From assembly GCA_964035575.1 (NCBI GenBank), contig OZ037845.1:186001-250000 (forward strand): a stretch of DNA of 64,000 nucleotides, given 5' to 3'. The DNA comes from Rhynchopus sp. YZ270_cl-10. Taxonomy: Eukaryota > Euglenozoa > Diplonemea > Diplonemida > Diplonemidae. The translations under genes were made by a program, and so were the position numbers. The notes beneath the pieces were generated by a model. It was given only the letters and a program-made list of their open reading frames with translations, was not told the DNA's origin and did no database searches. Every line of letters starts with the position of its first letter. Positions within the stretch are counted from its first letter, which is position 1. Shown in pieces: positions 43,101-50,905 of this stretch.

Positions 43101-46100
43101 AGTGCACGACTTCTGACCACATGGCGCCGAGTCACATCCGATCTTGGTGCAGCCAAGGGCTCCGTCAGTGCAAGTGCAGGTGTTGCAGTCGTTAGTTCCC
43201 TCGTCCTTGCCAGACCAGCCGCTTGCAACTGCAGTTCCGCACTGAAGAGTGCAAGACTTCTGACCACATGGCGCCGAGTCACATCCGATCTTGGTGCAGC
43301 CAAGGGCTCCGTCAGTGCAAGTGCAGGTGTTGCAGTCGTTGGTTCCCTCGTCCTTGCCAGACCAGCCGCTTGCGACAACAGTTCCGCACTGCAGAGTGCA
43401 CGACTTCTGACCACATGGCGCCGAGTCACATCCGATCTTGGTGCAGCCAAGGGCTCCGTCAGTGCAAGTGCAGGTGTTGCAGTCGTTGGTTCCCTCGTCC
43501 TTGCCAGACCAGCCGCTTGCAACTGCAGTTCCGCACTGAAGAGTGCACGACTTCTGACCACATGGCGCCGAGTCACATCCGATCTTGGTGCAGCCAAGGG
43601 CTCCGTCAGTGCAAGTGCAGGTGTTGCAGTCGTTAGTTCCCTCGTCCTTGCCAGACCAGCCGCTTGCAACTACAGTTCCGCACTGCAGAGTGCACGACTT
43701 CTGACCACATGGCGCCGAGTCACATCCGATCTTGGTGCAGCCAAGGGCTCCGTCAGTGCAAGTGCAGGTGTTGCAGTCGTTAGTTCCCTCGTCCTTGCCA
43801 GACCAGCCGCTTGCAACTGCAGTTCCGCACTGAAGAGTGCAAGACTTCTGACCACATGGCGCCGAGTCACATCCGATCTTGGTGCAGCCAAGGGCTCCGT
43901 CAGTGCAAGTGCAGGTGTTGCAGTCGTTGGTTCCCTCGTCCTTGCCAGACCAGCCGCTTGCGACAACAGTTCCGCACTGCAGAGTGCACGACTTCTGACC
44001 ACATGGCGCCGAGTCACATCCGATCTTGGTGCAGCCAAGGGCTCCGTCAGTGCAAGTGCAGGTGTTGCAGTCGTTGGTTCCCTCGTCCTTGCCAGACCAG
44101 CCGCTTGCAACTGCAGTTCCGCACTGAAGAGTGCACGACTTCTGACCACATGGCGCCGAGTCACATCCGATCTTGGTGCAGCCAAGGGCTCCGTCAGTGC
44201 AAGTGCAGGTGTTGCAGTCGTTGGTTCCCTCGTCCTTGCCAGACCAGCCGCTTGCAACTGCAGTTCCGCACTGAAGAGTGCACGACTTCTGACCACATGG
44301 CGCCGAGTCACATCCGATCTTGGTGCAGCCAAGGGCTCCGTCAGTGCAAGTGCAGGTGTTGCAGTCGTTGGTTCCCTCGTCCTTGCCAGACCAGCCGCTT
44401 GCGACAACAGTTCCGCACTGCAGAGTGCACGACTTCTGACCACATGGCGCCGAGTCACATCCGATCTTGGTGCAGCCAAGGGCTCCGTCAGTGCAATGGC
44501 AAGTGTTGCAGTCGTTGGTTCCCTCGTCCTTGCCAGACCAGCCGCTTGCGACAACAGTTCCGCACTGAAGAGTGCACGACTTCTGACCACATGGCGCCGA
44601 GTCACATCCGATCTTGGTGCAGCCAAGGGCTCCGTCAGTGCAAGTGCAGGTGTTGCAGTCGTTGGTTCCCTCGTCCTTGCCAGACCAGCCGCTTGCGACA
44701 ACAGTTCCGCACTGCAGAGTGCACGACTTCTGACCACATGGCGCCGAGTCACATCCGATCTTGGTGCATCCAAGGGCTCCGTCAGTGCAAGTGCAGGTGT
44801 TGCAGTCGTTAGTTCCCTCGTCCTTGCCAGACCAGCCGCTTGCAACTGCAGTTCCGCACTGAAGAGTGCAAGACTTCTGACCACATGGCGCCGAGTCACA
44901 TCCGATCTTGGTGCAGCCAAGGGCTCCGTCAGTGCAAGTGCAGGTGTTGCAGTCGTTGGTTCCCTCGTCCTTGCCAGACCAGCCGCTTGCGACAACAGTT
45001 CCGCACTGCAGAGTGCACGACTTCTGACCACATGGCGCCGAGTCACATCCGATCTTGGTGCATCCAAGGGCTCCGTCAGTGCAAGTGCAGGTGTTGCAGT
45101 CGTTAGTTCCCTCGTCCTTGCCAGACCAGCCGCTTGCAACTACAGTTCCGCACTGCAGAGTGCACGACTTCTGACCACATGGCGCCGAGTCACATCCGAT
45201 CTTGGTGCAGCCAAGGGCTCCGTCAGTGCAAGTGCAGGTGTTGCAGTCGTTGGTTCCCTCGTCCTTGCCAGACCAGCCGCTTGCAACTGCAGTTCCGCAC
45301 TGAAGAGTGCAAGACTTCTGACCACATGGCGCCGAGTCACATCCGATCTTGGTGCAGCCAAGGGCTCCGTCAGTGCAATGGCAAGTGTTGCAGTCATTGG
45401 TTCCCTCGTCCTTGCCAGACCAGCCGCTTGCGACAACAGTTCCGCACTGAAGAGTGCAAGACTTCTGACCACATGGCGCCGAGTCACATCCGATCTTGGT
45501 GCAGCCAAGGGCTCCGTCAGTGCAAGTGCAGGTGTTGCAGTCGTTGGTTCCCTCGTCCTTGCCAGACCAGCCGCTTGCAACTGCAGTTCCGCACTGCAGA
45601 GTGCACGACTTCTGACCACATGGCGCCGAGTCACATCCGATCTTGGTGCAGCCAAGGGCTCCGTCAGTGCAATGGCAAGTGTTGCAGTCATTGGTTCCCT
45701 CGTCCTTGCCAGACCAGCCGCTTGCGACAACAGTTCCGCACTGAAGAGTGCAAGACTTCTGACCACATGGCGCCGAGTCACATCCGATCTTGGTGCAGCC
45801 AAGGGCTCCGTCAGTGCAAGTGCAGGTGTTGCAGTCGTTGGTTCCCTCGTCCTTGCCAGACCAGCCGCTTGCAACTGCAGTTCCGCACTGCAGAGTGCAC
45901 GACTTCTGACCACATGGCGCCGAGTCACATCCGATCTTGGTGCAGCCAAGGGCTCCGTCAGTGCAAGCGCAGGTGTTGCAGTCGTTGGTTCCCTCGTCGT
46001 TGCCCATCCATCCGTTTGCAACAACAGTTCCGCACTGAAGAGTGCATGTCTCCGTTTTATGTTCGACACACAGAGACATACTACCATCGCTCTCACACGT

Positions 46101-46316
46101 AAGGTGGTCTTGACAGTTCTGGGCACTGCATGGACGTGCACCGCCACAGGTCTCACCCTCTGCACGCTTCGGCACACAGACAGAGTAGAACGAGAGGCAG
46201 TGGCCGTACCATTCAAGCGGACGGCACCACTCGATTGGTGCGCAGTCGTCGTTGGCCCAGCACTGCTGAGATGAGGCAGCCGCAACAGCTGTGAGGAGCA
46301 GTGTCGTGCGTAGCAT
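34143..46316 (-). CDS. Giant secreted protein of 81 pacifastin-like cysteine modules
   Basis: A single open frame of 4,057 residues starts at MLRTTLLLTAVAAASSQQ, a clear signal peptide, 34 nt after an acceptor-like accccacag. The frame extends 103 codons further upstream, but that part looks untranslated. Residues 19-89 are a Cys-rich head. Residues 90-4009 are exactly 80 units of 49 residues, and a divergent 81st ends in LACLDARACL. Each unit has eight cysteines and contains DCNTC(T/H)CTDGALGCTKIGC. That matches the pacifastin inhibitor core C-x(n)-DCNTCxC-x(n)-G-x(n)-CT-x3-C, though the first gap (17) is longer than in insect members. The residue after CT, the usual P1 site, is Lys, suggesting trypsin-like targets. 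No membrane anchor is visible. Units vary mainly at VV/AV and TC/HC. Protease-inhibitor function is inferred. Confidence 0.85.
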   Translation of the reverse strand: MLRTTLLLTAVAAASSQQCWANDDCAPIEWCRPLEWYGHCLSFYSVCVPKRAEGETCGGARPCSAQNCQDHLTCESDGSMSLCVEHKTETCTLQCGTVVANGWMGNDEGTNDCNTCACTDGALGCTKIGCDSAPCGQKSCTLQCGTAVASGWSGKDEGTNDCNTCTCTDGALGCTKIGCDSAPCGQKSCTLQCGTVVASGWSGKDEGTNDCNTCHCTDGALGCTKIGCDSAPCGQKSCTLQCGTAVASGWSGKDEGTNDCNTCTCTDGALGCTKIGCDSAPCGQKSCTLQCGTVVASGWSGKDEGTNDCNTCHCTDGALGCTKIGCDSAPCGQKSCTLQCGTAVASGWSGKDEGTNDCNTCTCTDGALGCTKIGCDSAPCGQKSCTLQCGTVVASGWSGKDEGTNDCNTCTCTDGALGCTKIGCDSAPCGQKSCTLQCGTVVASGWSGKDEGTNDCNTCTCTDGALGCTKIGCDSAPCGQKSCTLQCGTAVASGWSGKDEGTNDCNTCTCTDGALGCTKIGCDSAPCGQKSCTLQCGTVVASGWSGKDEGTNDCNTCTCTDGALGCTKIGCDSAPCGQKSCTLQCGTVVASGWSGKDEGTNDCNTCHCTDGALGCTKIGCDSAPCGQKSCTLQCGTVVASGWSGKDEGTNDCNTCTCTDGALGCTKIGCDSAPCGQKSCTLQCGTAVASGWSGKDEGTNDCNTCTCTDGALGCTKIGCDSAPCGQKSCTLQCGTAVASGWSGKDEGTNDCNTCTCTDGALGCTKIGCDSAPCGQKSCTLQCGTVVASGWSGKDEGTNDCNTCTCTDGALGCTKIGCDSAPCGQKSCTLQCGTAVASGWSGKDEGTNDCNTCTCTDGALGCTKIGCDSAPCGQKSCTLQCGTVVASGWSGKDEGTNDCNTCTCTDGALGCTKIGCDSAPCGQKSCTLQCGTAVASGWSGKDEGTNDCNTCTCTDGALGCTKIGCDSAPCGQKSCTLQCGTVVASGWSGKDEGTNDCNTCTCTDGALGCTKIGCDSAPCGQKSCTLQCGTAVASGWSGKDEGTNDCNTCTCTDGALGCTKIGCDSAPCGQKSCTLQCGTVVASGWSGKDEGTNDCNTCHCTDGALGCTKIGCDSAPCGQKSCTLQCGTVVASGWSGKDEGTNDCNTCHCTDGALGCTKIGCDSAPCGQKSCTLQCGTVVASGWSGKDEGTNDCNTCHCTDGALGCTKIGCDSAPCGQKSCTLQCGTAVASGWSGKDEGTNDCNTCTCTDGALGCTKIGCDSAPCGQKSCTLQCGTVVASGWSGKDEGTNDCNTCHCTDGALGCTKIGCDSAPCGQKSCTLQCGTVVASGWSGKDEGTNDCNTCTCTDGALGCTKIGCDSAPCGQKSCTLQCGTVVASGWSGKDEGTNDCNTCHCTDGALGCTKIGCDSAPCGQKSCTLQCGTVVASGWSGKDEGTNDCNTCHCTDGALGCTKIGCDSAPCGQKSCTLQCGTVVASGWSGKDEGTNDCNTCHCTDGALGCTKIGCDSAPCGQKSCTLQCGTAVASGWSGKDEGTNDCNTCTCTDGALGCTKIGCDSAPCGQKSCTLQCGTVVASGWSGKDEGTNDCNTCTCTDGALGCTKIGCDSAPCGQKSCTLQCGTVVASGWSGKDEGTNDCNTCTCTDGALGCTKIGCDSAPCGQKSCTLQCGTVVASGWSGKDEGTNDCNTCTCTDGALGCTKIGCDSAPCGQKSCTLQCGTVVASGWSGKDEGTNDCNTCTCTDGALGCTKIGCDSAPCGQKSCTLQCGTVVASGWSGKDEGTNDCNTCHCTDGALGCTKIGCDSAPCGQKSCTLQCGTVVASGWSGKDEGTNDCNTCTCTDGALGCTKIGCDSAPCGQKSCTLQCGTVVASGWSGKDEGTNDCNTCHCTDGALGCTKIGCDSAPCGQKSCTLQCGTAVASGWSGKDEGTNDCNTCTCTDGALGCTKIGCDSAPCGQKSCTLQCGTVVASGWSGKDEGTNDCNTCTCTDGALGCTKIGCDSAPCGQKSCTLQCGTVVASGWSGKDEGTNDCNTCHCTDGALGCTKIGCDSAPCGQKSCTLQCGTVVASGWSGKDEGTNDCNTCTCTDGALGCTKIGCDSAPCGQKSCTLQCGTVVASGWSGKDEGTNDCNTCTCTDGALGCTKIGCDSAPCGQKSCTLQCGTVVASGWSGKDEGTNDCNTCHCTDGALGCTKIGCDSAPCGQKSCTLQCGTVVASGWSGKDEGTNDCNTCTCTDGALGCTKIGCDSAPCGQKSCTLQCGTAVASGWSGKDEGTNDCNTCTCTDGALGCTKIGCDSAPCGQKSCTLQCGTAVASGWSGKDEGTNDCNTCTCTDGALGCTKIGCDSAPCGQKSCTLQCGTAVASGWSGKDEGTNDCNTCTCTDGALGCTKIGCDSAPCGQKSCTLQCGTVVASGWSGKDEGTNDCNTCTCTDGALGCTKIGCDSAPCGQKSCTLQCGTVVASGWSGKDEGTNDCNTCHCTDGALGCTKIGCDSAPCGQKSCTLQCGTVVASGWSGKDEGTNDCNTCTCTDGALGCTKIGCDSAPCGQKSCTLQCGTVVASGWSGKDEGTNDCNTCHCTDGALGCTKIGCDSAPCGQKSCTLQCGTAVASGWSGKDEGTNDCNTCTCTDGALGCTKIGCDSAPCGQKFCTLQCGTVVASGWSGKDEGTNDCNTCHCTDGALGCTKIGCDSAPCGQKSCTLQCGTVVASGWSGKDEGTNDCNTCHCTDGALGCTKIGCDSAPCGQKSCTLQCGTVVASGWSGKDEGTNDCNTCTCTDGALGCTKIGCDSAPCGQKSCTLQCGTVVASGWSGKDEGTNDCNTCHCTDGALGCTKIGCDSAPCGQKSCTLQCGTVVASGWSGKDEGTNDCNTCTCTDGALGCTKIGCDSAPCGQKSCTLQCGTAVASGWSGKDEGTNDCNTCTCTDGALGCTKIGCDSAPCGQKSCTLQCGTVVASGWSGKDEGTNDCNTCTCTDGALGCTKIGCDSAPCGQKSCTLQCGTVVASGWSGKDEGTNDCNTCHCTDGALGCTKIGCDSAPCGQKSCTLQCGTVVASGWSGKDEGTNDCNTCTCTDGALGCTKIGCDSAPCGQKSCTLQCGTVVASGWSGKDEGTNDCNTCHCTDGALGCTKIGCDSAPCGQKSCTLQCGTVVASGWSGKDEGTNDCNTCTCTDGALGCTKIGCDSAPCGQKSCTLQCGTVVASGWSGKDEGTNDCNTCTCTDGALGCTKIGCDSAPCGQKSCTLQCGTVVASGWSGKDEGTNDCNTCTCTDGALGCTKIGCDSAPCGQKSCTLQCGTVVASGWSGKDEGTNDCNTCTCTDGALGCTKIGCDSAPCGQKSCTLQCGTVVASGWSGKDEGTNDCNTCHCTDGALGCTKIGCDSAPCGQKSCTLQCGTVVASGWSGKDEGTNDCNTCTCTDGALGCTKIGCDSAPCGQKSCTLQCGTVVASGWSGKDEGTNDCNTCHCTDGALGCTKIGCDSAPCGQKSCTLQCGTAVASGWSGKDEGTNDCNTCTCTDGALGCTKIGCDSAPCGQKSCTLQCGTVVASGWSGKDEGTNDCNTCTCTDGALGCTKIGCDSAPCGQKSCTLQCGTVVASGWSGKDEGTNDCNTCHCTDGALGCTKIGCDSAPCGQKSCTLQCGTVVASGWSGKDEGTNDCNTCTCTDGALGCTKIGCDSAPCGQKSCTLQCGTAVASGWSGKDEGTNDCNTCTCTDGALGCTKIGCDSAPCGQKSCTLQCGTVVASGWSGKDEGTNDCNTCTCTDGALGCTKIGCDSAPCGQKSCTLQCGTVVASGWSGKDEGTNDCNTCHCTDGALGCTKIGCDSAPCGQKSCTLQCGTAVASGWSGKDEGTNDCNTCTCTDGALGCTKIGCDSAPCGQKFCTLQCGTVVASGWSGKDEGTNDCNTCHCTDGALGCTKIGCDSAPCGQKSCTLQCGTVVASGWSGKDEGTNDCNTCHCTDGALGCTKIGCDSAPCGQKSCTLQCGTVVASGWSGKDEGTNDCNTCTCTDGALGCTKIGCDSAPCGQKSCTLQCGTVVASGWSGKDEGTNDCNTCHCTDGALGCTKLACLDARACL
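34176..46049 (-). repeat. 147-bp tandem repeat array (81 units) coding for the pacifastin-like modules
   Basis: Units are exactly 147 bp and nearly identical in DNA, including silent sites, showing recent homogenisation. A higher-order duplication is visible: a rare variant (gagtgcaaaacttctg, giving QKFC) occurs at 34721 and 38396, 3,675 bp apart, exactly 25 units, with matching neighbours. Because 147 is a multiple of three and units lack stops in several frames, the opposite strand is also open for over 12 kb. Copy number could be affected by assembly. Confidence 0.95.
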
Positions 46317-47556
46317 TGGAGCAAGGTTTGTGTTTGTATCAAAAGAGTATCTGTGGGGTGACGTGGCTGAGGTGCTGGTAGGAATATTAGAGTGATACAT
46401 CATGTGTGAAGCGTGGCGAAACAGAAGTGCAGAGGGCAGGTGTTGCCTCCCTATTGCAATGTAGCTTTGTACATATTCTGTGGCCCAAGCTGCAGTCGTA
46501 ATGTGATGTGATGTGATGTGGTTGATGCCTGGTGAGGGTAATTCTTGCGCAGAATATGACACCTTTAATGTGATGTGTGAATGTGCACAGGTTGTGGAGT
46601 CAGCTAGGGGCGAAAGAAAGACCAACCCTCATATCCTCCTGAGAGGTGTATTGGGAGCAGCTTGCGGTGCTGCCAAGAAGTTTTGTCATCATGCTCGCTG
46701 TGTGTGGTGTCATGTGAAGTGGTTGTCTTCAAAAGAGGAGAGCAGCAACAATCAGACCTGTTGAGTTTGACATAATTTTTCAAGCCCCACCGAGGGTGCC
46801 GTGACTTTGTTGGCCACCTCTGGCCGAATGGTTGTGTTTTGTGCATCATGTTGCTGTGTGGAGACGGAAGTGTGCTCCCAATAGAAACAGAAACGTGTCT
46901 TGTCAGAATCAATGAGTATGTTGCTTTACTCGGTCATGCAGCTGTGCTGTCCGAGACTCTAGTCAAATGTGCGTAATGTTTCATCACTCAAGAAGAGAAG
47001 GAAGGTGTGGTGTGTGGTTATATGCGTTGTGTCAGCAGTCAGGTGAGTTTGGAATGGATCTGCCACGTGCAATAAAGAATGGAAGGGGGGCTGAGGTTTG
47101 TTTGTTAGCATCACTTTGTTCCGTGGGGAAAAGTGTGGATAAACAATGTCGTTCGTAACTCTTGGTATCTTCCGCTTCCCCTTTCTGATGTCAAACACAT
47201 CATAAGGGGGAAGGCAAAAGCCGCACCAAAAGGTAGAAGAAAAAACCCAAATAAAGCAAAAGGAGTAAGCTGGCGAAGAGAAGATGTGTTCTGGAAACAC
47301 AGTAAAAAAGGAAAGCAAAGTTGTGAACGGTAATGTGCAGACGCCTCGTGGACGCAGGCACACAACAAGAAACCCCAAGGTGTGGAGAGCAAAGCTAGTT
47401 CAATGTCTCCATACCAAGTGTTGCACAGAGTGCGAAGGAAGTGGGACTGCACAGTGCACATCCCTGCCTTCCCGACCCTGTGCGAAAATAATATGAAAGT
47501 CAAAGTGAAGGTGAAAGTCGCAGACATCACCAAAAGGCCCAAGGACACAAAGCAGC
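46317..47556. other. Spacer upstream of the giant gene
   Basis: Contains the giant gene's leader, a (TGTGA)n run at about 46500-46520 like the one in SAM-synthetase intron 1, the near-palindrome at 46540-46558, and a family C-like remnant at about 47330-47365. No gene is supported. Confidence 0.6.
46540..46558. promoter_or_regulatory. Near-palindromic element AATTCTTGCGCAGAATATG
   Basis: ATTCT-TGCGC-AGAAT is symmetric apart from the central base. It lies about 224 bp before the giant gene's ATG. A copy with one change (AATTCTTGCGTAGAATATG, 56048-56066) lies about 159 bp before the ATG at 55889. Shared position upstream of two same-strand genes suggests a regulatory site; two copies are thin evidence, and a dispersed repeat is possible. 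Confidence 0.35.
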
Positions 47557-48201
47557 TCATGCCTTGAAGACAGTGCGAAGGCCCTCCGCAGACGCGTAGT
47601 ACTCCTTCACCTTCGGGTGGTTTGCAACCACAGCCTTGTGTGCAGCAAGGTTCTTGAACGACACCAGTGCGTCCGACGGGATGCCTTCAAAGAACCCTGA
47701 CACAAGGAAGTGCACGGCTGTGAAGACCGACAGGTCTGCCACTGTCAGGGAGTCACCCACAGCGTACTTCTTCCCCGCAAGACGCGAGTCCAGGAAGACA
47801 AGCCACTTGTGCAGGTCCCCACCCTCAGCAACAGCTGTCGCAGCGAATTCCTTCTTCTCCGCATCGTCCGTCAGCGCAAAGAACTTCCCCAGAACTGTGA
47901 AGAGCTCCCCTGCGTAGTCAATCGTCTCGTCCACACTCAGCGCCACACGTGCATCCTCGGGGTACAGGTTCGTCAGTCTCCCGACGTAGCGCAGGATTGC
48001 GTTGCTCTGTCCCACCACCTCCCCGTCCACGTGCAGAAGCGGCAGCTGCTGTGGGGCCACCTTCGCCTTCAGACTCGCTCCCCACGTTGGGAAGTCAATG
48101 TGCTCATCCTCAAACGCAAGGCCACCGATGTGTGCGGCAAGACGGACTGCCTCAGGCTTCGTGGGGAAGGGGAAGTAGACAAGCTTCAGGGTCGGTGCCA
48201 T
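47557..48201 (-). CDS. Glutathione S-transferase, sigma-like
   Basis: The protein has 214 residues. The N-terminal thioredoxin fold starts MAPTLKLVYFPFPTKPEAVRLA, with Tyr in the catalytic position. It contains QLPLLHVDGEVVGQSNAILRYVG, whose cis-Pro and QS motif bind glutathione. An all-helical C-terminal domain follows, with the conserved VGDSLTVADLSVFTAVHFL (N-capping motif). Length and order fit cytosolic sigma-class GSTs. It conjugates or isomerises substrates with glutathione in the cytosol. The frame is open 68 codons upstream, but homology begins at this ATG, which lies 30 nt after actcaaccag. It ends in TGA, showing that TGA is a true stop in this genome. Confidence 0.92.
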   Translation of the reverse strand: MAPTLKLVYFPFPTKPEAVRLAAHIGGLAFEDEHIDFPTWGASLKAKVAPQQLPLLHVDGEVVGQSNAILRYVGRLTNLYPEDARVALSVDETIDYAGELFTVLGKFFALTDDAEKKEFAATAVAEGGDLHKWLVFLDSRLAGKKYAVGDSLTVADLSVFTAVHFLVSGFFEGIPSDALVSFKNLAAHKAVVANHPKVKEYYASAEGLRTVFKA

Positions 48202-48940
48202 TTTGTGTGGTGGGTGTTGTGTCAAAAAAGTCTGGTTGAGTTTGTGGCAAGGCAGCGAGGAAAGCACAAGGACACAAACAAATGCAACGTTACCTTGTTT
48301 TTTTTGTGGTGCACAGTTGGCAACCGAAACCCCCACCCTAGCCTCACCCGCTGGAAAGATAGACAGACGTACCCACAAAGGATCCCCTCCCCGTTGCAAC
48401 CACAATAATTCGTTTTACTTTTTTGAAGACAGACCATCCAGAAACGACTGGAGGTGAAACAGTTAGATTTGTATAGTTGGGCGAAGACAACACACACACC
48501 CCAACCCCACGTACCCTATTGAAAGAAATGACAAGGCAACAGTGCCAACGACCCAGCGGAGACCGTAAGACGTAAGCACGGGAAAAAAAATGGCACATTA
48601 CCCTTACCCGGAAGGTTGCTGTGTGTACATAAATCATAAAAGCTTCCTTGGGGGCGATCAGGGGCACTCTAATCACAGAAAACATCACAAGGAAGAAAAT
48701 GCCGGGAAAAAAGGCGGAAACCCCAACATGTGATTTTTTGCTAGGTTTCTGTGACCACAGTGGTAGAAAAGTACTCCTGATCGCCCCTATTCCTTGGAAG
48801 CTCGTCCGAAGGAAGTTTCAAATTTCCGAAATTTTACGTTTTGTTGAACAACAGAAAATTTGAAAAAATGACTGCACACACACACTATGTGGAAATGCTT
48901 TCTGCAATACAGGATGTAACGACCTCCTCCTCGCCTCGCC
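48202..48940. other. Intergenic spacer with a small foldback element
   Basis: Holds the GST leader and a foldback element at about 48652-48787. Otherwise nothing recognised. Confidence 0.6.
48652..48787. mobile_element. Foldback element, GGGGCGATCAGG ends
   Basis: GGGGCGATCAGG near 48652 is matched by CCTGATCGCCCC ending at 48787, enclosing about 136 bp. The flanks share TTCCTTG a few bases away. No coding capacity. It is probably a MITE, but the target duplication is uncertain. Confidence 0.55.
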
Positions 48941-50175
48941 TTACTGGAATGCGTTCAGAATATCGCTTTCTGCAAAAAAGGATAAGAATATTATTTAAAC
49001 AACCACAACACACACAAAAAAGCAAAACACACCAAACTACAAAAACTCCCCCCTCCACCCCATCTAAAAACCCTCCCTTTTCACATACTTGCTGCTTCTG
49101 CTGTTGATTGGGGGCCAAAATTGATCCAGGAGCTCGGCACTTGCCCCCCCTGCCCCTGCCCTTGCCCCTGCCCCACGACCTGCTGCGAGGGTGCAGGCTG
49201 GAAGGGGTCGTCTAGCTCAGGCATCTGCGACGGCTCTGGTGCTACGTAAGGCTTTGCAGGAGCAGGGTCGGGGGTGAGCCCGTCCATGAAGTCGATCATG
49301 TCGGGGCTCGCGCTCTCGACCTTTTGTGCTACGGGTGGCTGCTGTTCACCTTCCTCCAAGGTGTGCGACGGTGGTGGCGGTGTGTGACACTGCATCGGGA
49401 ACTGATCCACTCCTGGCTGGTATTGCTGTTCCTCCTGCTGCGCGAACCCAGCCGTGTCCCCCTCGGGCCCATAGTACCCTGCAACGTGCATTGCCGACAC
49501 CGCTGCCTCTGCCTCGGCCGCTTCTGCCTGCTGCCGCTTCTGCTCCTCCAGCCTTGCACGCTCCTCATGTTCAACAGCCTGCAGCTTCTTGAACGCCGCA
49601 ATCGGCCTGCGGAACTCCTGCAGCAACTTCTCTTCTAACTCCCCCTGGTTGTTCTCTTTGTCCCCCTTTACAAACTCAATCAGCCTCGCAAAATACTGCC
49701 GCGTAAAAACCGGGTGCACCTCCCCCATATGGCTCTGCAGGTATTGGTGCACGTCGAGCTTGTTTCTTGTTTCTTTCACAAAGTGGAGTTCAGAGGTGAA
49801 ACGGAATGCGCGAAAGCCTTCCCCCTTGTGGCGGAGGTAGAAGGCTTTGACTGGAGTGGTGTCGACAATGACAAAACGGCGGGCTCCACTTGCGGCATGT
49901 GAACTGTAGACTAGCTCCTTTCTGCGGCCTTGCCCGACATAAAGGATCTTCCCATCCGACCCGGCCTGGAAGTTTTCCTTGCCATAGGGCTTCTTGATCA
50001 ACACAAAGACCTCCACAAGCGATGAGTCGGAGTGCGAAGAGTACTTCACAACACGCCGCACGACACACCACCAATCCTGCCTCAAGGCCTCCTCAAGCTT
50101 CTCTTCAGACTCCTCTAGGCCAAAGTCCTTCCGCAAGACGCGAACATCCGCGTATTCTGGATACGTTTCGTACAT
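48941..50175 (-). CDS. DWW-domain protein 1, unknown function
   Basis: Exon 1 (50175-49089) and a 29-nt terminal exon (48969-48941) join across a 119-nt intron with donor GTATGT and a pyrimidine-rich acceptor ccttttttgcag. This gives 371 residues ending KSDILNAFQ. Residues 1-195 form a domain I do not recognise, with DWWCVVRR, LVEVFVLIKK, FRAFRFTSELHF and HPVFTRQYF. It is shared with the gene at 54744 (DWWATMGR, FVEVYVVTKA, LRAFRVRTELHF, HPALTPTFF). Next comes a coiled-coil-like Glu/Arg/Ala segment. A Pro/Gln-rich disordered tail follows, with an acidic hydrophobic motif PDMIDFMDGL, of the kind seen in adaptor- or activator-type proteins. The ATG is 12 nt after actctttag. Function unknown; an endocytic or transcriptional adaptor is only a guess. 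Confidence 0.7.
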
Positions 50176-50530
50176 TTGTGTGAAACGCTAAAGAGTATAG
50201 AGTACTCTCAAAGAGGGGGGAAAGAGAGGAAAGAGAAGAGGACGGTGAAGACAACCACCTCTGTGAAAGTGGTGTAGGTTGTTGAGGCGGGAAGTTTAGA
50301 AAAAGGGATGTATTAAAAAGGGGTGGGGAAAGTTCTTTGCATAGTTGATTTGCAACAAAAAAAAGAGGGGAAACAACAAATTCAAAAGATGTCTTGAAGG
50401 GGGGTGAATTTTCTTCCCAAACAAAGTGTCGGTGTGAGGGGGGGAAAAATGAAAAAAAAATATGCAAGGCACCAAAAAGAGGCGAGTGAGATCAACTGAC
50501 AATATTTTATGGATTGTCAAGTTGTCATTG

Positions 50531-50564
<34 letters not shown>

Positions 50565-50878
50565 CGGTTGTAAACACTGGAGAACAACCTGCATTTCCCA
50601 GAAGGGGGAAAGGAAAAGAGTCAAGGTGTGCCGCGACCAGTGCACACAAAACACAAAAGAAAGGTGGGCAAACACCACTCCAAGACTCCACTCTCAGGGA
50701 GTACCCTGGACACTGTTAATTTACAAAGAGAAGTTGAAAGTGCAAATGCCTCGCCGTACATAGGCGGGCCCAGGGTGGAAGTGGATGGTCACAAAAAAAA
50801 AAAAAAGGGTGTATAAAACACTACAAACACGGTAGCACCCTCCCCGTACGATGACGGGGTGCGCATGGTCTCTTAAAA

Positions 50879-50905
50879 GCGAGGTGTCTACACGGTATCA
50901 ATAAT
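50879..50905. repeat. Dispersed repeat, family F
   Basis: GCGAGGTGTCTACACGGTAT continuing CAAT is identical at 8239-8265 and 50879-50905; a weaker relative (gacgtgtctacagta) lies at about 58336. Confidence 0.6.

Noticed and set aside
34011-46274. Plus-strand open frame of 4,087 codons opposite the giant gene
   Set aside because: The 147-bp unit is a multiple of three and happens to lack stops in this frame. The translation has no signal peptide or domain, and the minus-strand frame has conserved cysteines and a signal peptide.
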